Shown piece after piece: positions 1 through 5,000 of a stretch of 8,590 bases of DNA. The stretch is from Helicobacteraceae bacterium (GTDB lineage: Bacteria > Campylobacterota > Campylobacteria > Campylobacterales > Sulfurimonadaceae). The position numbers were made by a program, and so were the translations under genes. The stretch is from assembly GCA_027061425.1 (NCBI GenBank), contig JALSUN010000146.1, positions 1-8,590 on the forward strand. Reading direction: 5' to 3'. The notes beneath the pieces were generated by a model that was given only the letters and a program-made list of their open reading frames with translations, searched no databases and had not been told where the DNA came from. Every line of letters begins with the position of its first letter. Within the stretch, counting starts at the first letter, position 1.

Positions 1-249
1 GCTGTTAACAACGTAAAGGGAGGCCAAGTTGCTTTCCGTGTTGACAAAAAAGGTAACATCCACGCTGGTATCGGTAAAGCGAGCTTCGATGCTGCAAAGA
101 TCGAAGAGAACATTACTGCATTTGTTTCAGCGATCAACAAGCAAAAGCCAGCTTCTGCTAAAGGTCGTTACATCAAAAATGCTGCACTTTCATTAACTAT
201 GAGTCCAGCAGTTAAGTTTGACCTTTCTGAATTAGCAGATATCAAATAA
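1..249 (+). CDS. rplA: 50S ribosomal protein L1, C-terminal part (5' end outside window)
   Basis: The frame is open from the first base and ends in TAA, giving the last 82 residues of a protein that is usually about 230 residues long. L1 binds 23S rRNA at the mobile L1 stalk, which helps deacylated tRNA leave the E site. In many bacteria it also represses its own rplK-rplA mRNA. The visible part carries family hallmarks: KGGQVAFRVDKKGNIHAGIGK near its start, then KPASAKGRYIK, then a SLTMSPAVKFD segment matching the end of domain I. The missing N-terminal part and the upstream neighbour (expected to be rplK) lie outside the window. Unlike the tight spacing common at this locus, 526 bases separate it from rplJ. 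Confidence 0.96.
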   Translation, partial: AVNNVKGGQVAFRVDKKGNIHAGIGKASFDAAKIEENITAFVSAINKQKPASAKGRYIKNAALSLTMSPAVKFDLSELADIK

Positions 250-261
250 TTTAACCTCTTT

Positions 262-283
262 TCAAGTGCCTTTGGGCATTTGA
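262..283 (+). terminator. Hairpin 13 nt after rplA, possible weak terminator
   Basis: TCAAGTGCC (262-270) pairs over all 9 bases with GGCATTTGA (275-283), with one G-U pair and a 4-base loop TTTG. The next bases are pyrimidine-rich (GTCCTTCTACC) but not a clean T-run; a run of six Ts appears only at 313-318. The position right after the rplA stop suggests an end or processing point for the upstream transcript. Without an adjacent U-tract, intrinsic termination is uncertain, and a 3'-end stabilising hairpin is equally possible. Confidence 0.45.
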
Positions 284-541
284 GTCCTTCTACCTTTCTA
301 ACCTCTTTAAACTTTTTTATTATTGGTATTGCAATAACTTTAACACTTCTTGTTCGGTATCTAGAAATTGAACCCTTTGAACAAATTAGATGATGTGATA
401 TGATTTCATACAGTTGTAGTAGCACTTACAATTTCTGACATTTATTGATTTCTTAATGCGAAGGTTTCGAACTTTAAGATCCTATTTATAGGTGTTTAGT
501 AGCTTTTAACAGAATTTCTAAAAAAAAATGTAGCGACCTCC
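284..541. other. AT-rich intergenic stretch, no gene seen
   Basis: I see no credible coding region on either strand. The only long open frame runs antisense into rplA and looks like chance. Small inverted repeats are present: TTATTG/CAATAA at 320-337, TTGTTC/GAACAA at 350-384, and CCTA/TAGG at 481-492. None is strong or followed by a T-run. An imperfect resemblance to a tRNA T-arm (GGTTTCGAAC, 463-472) has no matching acceptor stem, so no tRNA is called. A run of nine As lies at 520-528. Confidence 0.6.
377..404 (+). promoter_or_regulatory. Possible second, upstream promoter for rplJ
   Basis: TTGAAC (377-382) and TATGAT (399-404) are spaced by 16 bases, and a TG two bases before the -10 box gives an extended -10 (TGATATGAT). 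Transcription would begin near 411 and give a leader of about 365 nt. It is weaker than the promoter at 542-570, and chance matches are common in such AT-rich DNA. Confidence 0.3.
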
Positions 542-570
542 TTGTAATTTAAAAATAATTTAGATATAAT
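520..570 (+). promoter_or_regulatory. Main promoter of rplJ-rplL-rpoB-rpoC, with upstream A-tract
   Basis: A consensus -10 box TATAAT (565-570) lies exactly 17 bases after TTGTAA (542-547), a 4/6 match to TTGACA. A run of nine As (520-528) sits about 50 bases before the expected start, like an UP element. Transcription would start around 574-579, giving a leader of about 200 nt. The bases after the -10 (TGCG) make a fairly GC-rich discriminator in AT-rich surroundings, a feature often linked to stringent (ppGpp) control of ribosomal genes; that last point is inference. Confidence 0.7.
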
Positions 571-576
571 TGCGTT

Positions 577-775
577 CCAAATTCAAAAACAATGATGTTT
601 TTACCTAAAGATCAATGGATATTTAGATAAAGATTTCGATTTAGGGGGCTTTTAGCTCTCTGCGAATTCTGGATTACTTGGACTAATGATAGTTGGGGGT
701 TTCTGCAGAGTCTGCAGTTAGCTTAATCGGCACACCCGCCCCTCTTGAAGTTAAAGTCTGGAAAGGAGAACTACT
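577..775 (+). promoter_or_regulatory. Structured rplJ mRNA leader, candidate L10 autoregulatory element
   Basis: The predicted leader is far more structured than the DNA around it. Visible helices are AAAAACA/TGTTTTT (585-591 with 596-602, loop ATGA), CCTAAA/TTTAGG (604-609 with 640-645), GGGGGC/GCCCCT (644-649 with 738-743, one G-U), AGCT/AGCT (654-657 with 720-723), CTCTGC/GCAGAG (658-663 with 705-710), an apical hairpin GACTA/TAGTT (681-685 with 690-694, one G-U), and CTGCAG/CTGCAG (703-708 with 712-717). Several exclude each other. In other bacteria the complex of L10 with L7/L12 binds a leader in this position and represses translation. A leader doing that here is likely from position and structure, but I cannot match it to the known consensus by eye. 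Confidence 0.55.
749..768 (+). promoter_or_regulatory. rplJ ribosome-binding site and adjoining segment complementary to 1309-1323
   Basis: AAGGAG (763-768) lies 7 bases before the ATG at 776 and fixes that start. The 15 bases AGTTAAAGTCTGGAA (749-763), which end on the first base of this Shine-Dalgarno, are the perfect reverse complement of TTCCAGACTTTAACT at 1309-1323, beyond the rplJ stop codon. Pairing would place a helix directly against the ribosome-binding site. Confidence 0.75.
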
Positions 776-1264
776 ATGCTTAAATCTAGAAAAGCTGAAC
801 TGATCGCTGAACTCAGCGAATCATTCGAAGGAAAAGCAGCAGTTATCGTTTGTGATTACAAAGGATTAACTGTTCCTCAACTAGAGACACTACGTAAATC
901 TGCTCGTGCTAAAGATGTTAAAGTTCAGGTTATTAAAAATAGCCTTGCAACTGTTGCTCTTGGCAATGCAAAGATGACGGGTCTTGAGCTTAAAAATACA
1001 AACATTTTTGTTTGGTCTGAAGATGTTGTTGCTGCTGCTAAAGTTGCTGATGACTTCGCAAATGACAAAGCTAATGAAGATAAATTTGTAATTAAAGCGG
1101 GTTACCTTGATGGCGAAGCTGCTGATCTTGCAAAAATCGAAGCGTTTGCAAAACTTCCAGGACGCGAAGAGCTTCTTGGAATGCTTGCTGCTACATGGAT
1201 GGCTCCAGTTGCGAACTTTACAATTGGCCTCGATGCGCTTAGACAAAAGAAAGAAGAAGCGTAA
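776..1264 (+). CDS. rplJ: 50S ribosomal protein L10
   Basis: This 162-residue protein has the usual L10 length. L10 anchors the ribosomal stalk: its N-terminal domain binds 23S rRNA beside L11, and its C-terminal helix carries several L7/L12 dimers that recruit translation GTPases. Recognisable segments are VIVCDYKGLTVPQLETLRK (23-41) and VKVQVIKNSLA (48-58), the rRNA-binding core, then LPGREELLGML (127-137), and a charged C-terminal helix ending FTIGLDALRQKKEEA (148-162), the expected L7/L12 platform. The start follows AAGGAG at a good distance. It is preceded by a structured leader and followed by a three-hairpin spacer before rplL. L10, usually together with L7/L12, is a translational autoregulator in other bacteria, and the leader here fits that role. 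Confidence 0.97.
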   Translation: MLKSRKAELIAELSESFEGKAAVIVCDYKGLTVPQLETLRKSARAKDVKVQVIKNSLATVALGNAKMTGLELKNTNIFVWSEDVVAAAKVADDFANDKANEDKFVIKAGYLDGEAADLAKIEAFAKLPGREELLGMLAATWMAPVANFTIGLDALRQKKEEA

Positions 1265-1280
1265 GCTTACCCTTCAAAGG

Positions 1281-1347
1281 TTGGTCGCTTAACGACCGAA
1301 TTAAAGTCTTCCAGACTTTAACTGATAGATGTGAAAAATAGCATCTA
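1281..1347 (+). promoter_or_regulatory. Three tandem hairpins between rplJ and rplL
   Basis: Hairpin 1 pairs 1281-1287 with 1293-1299 (7 bp including one G-U; loop CTTAA). Hairpin 2 pairs TTAAAGTCT (1301-1309) perfectly with AGACTTTAA (1313-1321) around a 3-base loop TCC. Hairpin 3 pairs TAGATGT (1326-1332) with GCATCTA (1341-1347; one G-U) around an A-rich loop. None is followed by a T-run, so transcription terminators are unlikely. The next 25 bases before the rplL AAGGA are almost pure A/T and unstructured, favouring strong ribosome loading. A role in mRNA processing, stability or translation ratio between L10 and L7/L12 is inferred. The 3' arm of hairpin 2 is also complementary to the rplJ leader. 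Confidence 0.7.
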
Positions 1348-1381
1348 CAAAAATTAAATTAAAAATATAAAGGAACCTATT

Positions 1382-1750
1382 ATGGCTGTAACTAAAGAAG
1401 ACGTATTAGAATTCATATCTACACTATCTGTTCTTGAGCTTTCTGAGCTTGTTAAAGAATTCGAAGAAAAATTTGGCGTATCTGCTCAACCTGTTGCTGT
1501 AGCTGGCGGCGCTGTAGCTGGTGAAGCTGCTGAAGAGAAAACTGAGTTTGATGTTGTTGTAACTGACGCTGGTGCTAAGAAAATTGCTGTTATTAAAGCA
1601 ATCCGTGCACTTACAGGTCTTGGTCTTAAAGAAGCAAAATCTGCTGCTGAAGAACTTCCATCAACTATCAAAGAAGGTGTTGATAAAGAGACTGCTGAAG
1701 CTGCAAAAGCTGATCTTGAAGCTGCTGGTGCATCTGTCGAGATTAAGTAA
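1382..1750 (+). CDS. rplL: 50S ribosomal protein L7/L12
   Basis: This 122-residue protein is standard length for the stalk protein L7/L12, the only multicopy ribosomal protein, which recruits and stimulates EF-G, EF-Tu, IF2 and release factors. The N-terminal dimerisation and L10-binding domain spans about 1-33 (TLSVLELSELVKEFEEKFGV). A flexible Ala/Gly/Val-rich hinge follows (about 34-53). The C-terminal factor-binding domain (54-122) contains KKIAVIKAIRALTGLGLKEA (66-85), with the conserved basic and hydrophobic face that contacts GTPases, and ends in EAAGASVEIK. The ATG follows AAGGA by 7 bases, with an A/T-rich upstream region that suits high expression. Strong hairpins follow the stop codon. 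It closely resembles Campylobacterota L7/L12. Confidence 0.98.
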   Translation: MAVTKEDVLEFISTLSVLELSELVKEFEEKFGVSAQPVAVAGGAVAGEAAEEKTEFDVVVTDAGAKKIAVIKAIRALTGLGLKEAKSAAEELPSTIKEGVDKETAEAAKADLEAAGASVEIK

Positions 1751-1762
1751 GTTTTACTTTCA

Positions 1763-1782
1763 AGTAGGGAACTTTCCCTACT
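1763..1782 (+). promoter_or_regulatory. Hairpin 12 nt after rplL
   Basis: AGTAGGGA (1763-1770) pairs perfectly with TCCCTACT (1775-1782) around the loop ACTT. No T-run follows, so it is not a classic terminator. It sits just before the larger hairpin at 1793-1836 and could protect the 3' end of the rplJ-rplL mRNA after processing or termination; this is inferred from position. Confidence 0.65.
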
Positions 1783-1792
1783 CTGCGCTCTT

Positions 1793-1837
1793 AAAGCCGC
1801 TTGGAGTAAGTGTTTGACACTTCTCCAAGTGGCTTTT
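1793..1837 (+). terminator. 20-bp hairpin with short T-run between rplL and rpoB, candidate attenuator
   Basis: AAAGCCGCTTGGAG (1793-1806) pairs with CTCCAAGTGGCTTT (1823-1836) over 14 bp with one G-U. After a single bulged T (1807), AAGTGT (1808-1813) pairs with ACACTT (1817-1822) around the loop TTG. The helix ends in TTTT (1834-1837), then GTG, a short U-tract that predicts incomplete termination. In E. coli the rplL-rpoB gap holds an attenuator that lets only part of transcription reach rpoBC; the same position and shape here suggest the same job. A TTGACA at 1814-1819 is part of the loop and inner stem and has no matching -10. Confidence 0.65.
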
Positions 1838-1938
1838 GTGCGTTAGAGACCACAGACATTTATTACTTGTGGCTGTTATATCCTTGGACGCTTGGATTAT
1901 TCCCGTTAATTAAACACTATTTTTACTATTACTTTTAT

Positions 1939-1997
1939 TATGCAGCAGAAACTGCAATGTCAGTTAAAATATTGCATTTTGCAATTTCTACTGCATA
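1939..1997 (+). promoter_or_regulatory. Long imperfect hairpin upstream of rpoB, candidate RNase III site
   Basis: Bases 1939-1957 pair with 1979-1997 over 19 positions. Seventeen are Watson-Crick pairs and two are C-A mismatches (1946 with 1990, 1952 with 1984). The 21-base loop (1958-1978) could fold further. The double-stranded length and lack of an adjacent T-run look more like an RNase III substrate than a terminator. E. coli processes its rplL-rpoB intergenic RNA with RNase III, so the role is plausible by analogy. Confidence 0.6.
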
Positions 1998-2021
1998 TCT
2001 GTCATCAGACAACTGTATTTT

Positions 2022-2054
2022 CGACCCATCCACGAACGCCGTTTCGCTGGGTTG
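2022..2054 (+). promoter_or_regulatory. Hairpin in the rpoB leader
   Basis: CGACCCA (2022-2028) pairs with TGGGTTG (2048-2054) over 7 bp with one G-U. Inside it, CGAA (2033-2036) can pair with TTCG (2043-2046). Seven Ts follow 12 bases later (2066-2072), too far for a standard intrinsic terminator. Its position about 45 bases before the rpoB start leaves the ribosome-binding site free. No known ligand or regulator is recognisable. Confidence 0.45.
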
Positions 2055-2099
2055 TACAAAATGTGTTTTTTTACTACAAATTTACCTTAGAGGAAGCCT

Positions 2100-5000
2100 A
2101 TGTTAAATAGCTTACATTCTGGAAACCGTTTACGCGTTGATTTCGCTAAAACTCCACAACAGATTGAAATCCCGAACCTGTTACAACTTCAGCAAAGTTC
2201 TTATGATAACTTTTTGATGATTGATAAAAAGAACCGCGATGCGAGTGGTATTGAAAAAGTATTTTCTTCAGCATTCCCGATTCATGATACACAGAACCGC
2301 CTTACTATAGAGTACCTAGGAAGCACTGTTGCTGCGCCTAAGTATACGGTACGTGAGTGTATGGAGCGTGGTCTGACTTACGCTGTATCACTGAAGATGA
2401 AAACACGTTTGGTTCTATGGGACCGCGATGATAACACTAAAGAGAAGCTTGGTGTTCAAGACATGAAAGAGCAGTCTATCTTTGTTCGTGACATTCCTTT
2501 GATGACAGATCGTACCTCTTTTGTCGTTAACGGTGTTGAGCGTGTTGTTGTAAACCAACTTCACCGTTCACCAGGTGTTATTTTTAAAGAAGAAGAGTCT
2601 ACTACTGCCGGTAACAAGCTGATCTATACAGGTCAGATCATCCCGGACCGTGGATCTTGGTTGTACTTTGAGTACGATCCTAAAGATATCCTTTATATGA
2701 GAATTAACAAGCGTCGTAAAGTGCCTGTTACCATCATGTTCCGTGCTATGGGTTACTCTAAGCAAGACATCCTGAAGATGTTCTACCCTCTACAGAAGAT
2801 TAATATAGTAGATAACCAGTTTGCTATGGACTTTAAACCAGAAGAGTTTAAAGGTCGTCTTGATTATGACCTTATCTCTACTAATGGTGATGTTCTTTTA
2901 GGTAAAAGCAAGCGCTTGACAGCAAAAAAGGGACAAAAGTTTATAGATGATGGTGTTACTGCTATCCTTTATCCTATTGAGACACTTGTAGAGCGTTACT
3001 TAGCTGAGCCTATCATTGATCCTGAAACAGGTGAGATCCTTTTTGACACGATGACAGCTGTTGATGAGACAAAGCTTAAGAAAATGGCAGAGTCTGGTGT
3101 GACTGAATTTGTCATCGCCAATGACCTTTCTGAAGGTGTTGATGCGTCTATTCTTAATGCATTTAATGCTGATGCTGACTCTTTGAAGCTTCTGAAGCAG
3201 ACTGAAGATATAGAAGATGAAAACGACCTCTCTGCGATCCGTATTTACAAAGTAATGCGTCCAGGTGAACCGGTAACAAAAGATGCTGCAAAAGCATTTG
3301 TTAACCAGCTTTTCTTTGATCCTGAGCGTTATGACTTAACTAAAGTCGGTCGTATGAAGATGAACCACAAGTTGGGTCTTAACATTCCTGAGTACATCAC
3401 TGTTCTTACTAATGAAGACATCATCAACACGGTTAAATATGTGATTAAGGTTAAAAATGGCCAAGGTCATATTGATGACCGTGACCACCTAGGTAACCGT
3501 CGTATCCGTTCTATTGGTGAGCTTCTAGGTAATGAGTTACATAATGGCCTCATCAAAATGCAAAAAGCGATTAGAGACAAACTCTCTACTATGAGTGGTC
3601 CAATGTCTGAGCTTATGCCTCACGATCTCATTAACTCTAAGATGATTACATCTACAATCATGGAGTTTTTCTCTGGTGGACAGCTTTCACAGTTTATGGA
3701 CCAGACAAACCCACTGTCAGAAGTTACGCACAAGCGTCGTCTTTCAGCACTAGGTGAGGGTGGTCTTGTTAAAGAGCGTGCGGGCTTTGAAGTTCGTGAC
3801 GTTCACCCGACACACTACGGTCGTATCTGTCCTATTGAGACACCGGAGGGTCAAAACATTGGTCTTATCAATACTTTGGCTGCATATGCTAAGGTAAATG
3901 AGCTTGGTTTCATCGAAGCACCATATAACTTGGTGAAAGATGGTAAAGCATTGACGGGTCCAGAAAATGTTGTTTATTTAACAGCAACTCAAGAAGAGGG
4001 CAAGATGATCGCTGCTGCTTCTAATAAGATAGATGCTGAAGGTAACTTCTTAGAAGAACTTATTGAAGTACGTCAAGATGGCGAGATCAAGCTTGGTAAA
4101 GCGATTGATTGTGAATACATGGACCTCTCTTCTCAGATGGTTGTTGGTGTTGCTGCATCACTGATCCCATTCCTTGAGCATGATGATGCCAACCGTGCAC
4201 TTATGGGTTCAAACATGCAACGTCAAGCGGTACCTCTACTTAAGCCACAAGCGCCAATGGTTGGAACAGGTATTGAAAAACTTGTTGCACGTGATGCTTG
4301 GGAATGTATTAAGGCAAAGCGCGCTGGTCGTGTTGAAAAAGTAGATGGCAAGCATATCTTCGTTCTTGGTGAAGATGAGAGCGGAACCTTTATCGATTAC
4401 TATCCATTAGAGAAAAATCTACGTACGAACCAAAATACGACATTTAGTCAAAAAGCTTCTGTTAAAGTTGGTCAGCAGGTAGAAACAGGCGAGATTATTG
4501 CTGATGGTCCAAATATGGATCATGGTGAGCTTGCACTTGGTATTAATGCTATGGTGGCCTTTATGCCATGGAATGGGTACAACTATGAGGATGCGATCGT
4601 AATGAGCGAGCGTATGATCCGTGAAGATATGTACACGTCAGTACACGTTTATGAAAAAGAGTGTGAAGCTCGTGAACTTAAACACGGTATCGAAGAGATT
4701 ACGCGTGACATTCCAAATGTTCGTGATGATGAGCTGACACACCTGGATGAGTCTGGTATTGTTAAACTTGGTACTAACATCTCTGGTGGTATGATCCTTG
4801 TGGGTAAAGTTTCTCCAAAAGGTGAAGTGAAGCCTACACCTGAAGAGCGCCTACTTCGTGCGATCTTTGGTGAAAAAGCGGGTCATGTTGTGAACAAGTC
4901 ACTTTACTGTCCACCGTCTATGGAAGGTGTTGTTGTTGATATCAAGATCTTTACAAAAAAAGGTTATGACAAAGACCCACGCGCATTAGAGTTGGAAAAA

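Larger units (their letters stand above)
1838..2099 (+). other. Rest of the rplL-rpoB gap (rpoB leader)
   Basis: Most of the 349-base gap lies here. It has an AT-rich middle (about 1895-1945), two further hairpins (1939-1997 and 2022-2054), a run of seven Ts (2066-2072) and the rpoB Shine-Dalgarno AGAGGA (2089-2094), 5 bases before the ATG. I looked for a separate rpoB promoter. TATTAT (1936-1941) and TAAAAT (1965-1970) resemble -10 boxes, but neither has a -35 partner. A GTG-initiated frame crosses the gap but does not look like a gene. Confidence 0.55.

Noticed and set aside
168..425. Minus-strand 85-codon open frame over the rplA end and gap
   Set aside because: It is antisense to rplA for a third of its length, has no clear ribosome-binding site or recognisable domain, and looks like chance.
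461..482. T-arm-like GGTTTCGAAC followed by AAGATCC, suggesting a tRNA or tRNA remnant
   Set aside because: No GGATCTT-like acceptor strand, anticodon arm or D-arm is found at the right distance on either strand.
890..1246. Minus-strand 118-codon open frame inside rplJ
   Set aside because: It is a shadow of the strongly conserved rplJ reading frame and has no recognisable product.
1814..1819. Perfect TTGACA, a possible -35 box for an rpoB promoter
   Set aside because: No -10-like hexamer lies 15-19 bases downstream (the bases there are TTTGTGCG), and the match is explained by the loop and inner stem of the hairpin.
1810..2106. A 98-codon GTG-initiated frame filling the rplL-rpoB gap, with GGAG three bases upstream
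   Set aside because: Its start lies inside the strong 1793-1836 hairpin, its coding stretch runs through two other hairpins, its composition (many Tyr, Phe, Leu, Cys) is that of translated AT-rich non-coding DNA, and it overlaps the rpoB start. I recognise no family.
4952..4960. Run of seven As inside rpoB as a possible slippage or frameshift site
   Set aside because: The reading frame continues normally through it into conserved beta sequence, and no stop or alternative product is supported.
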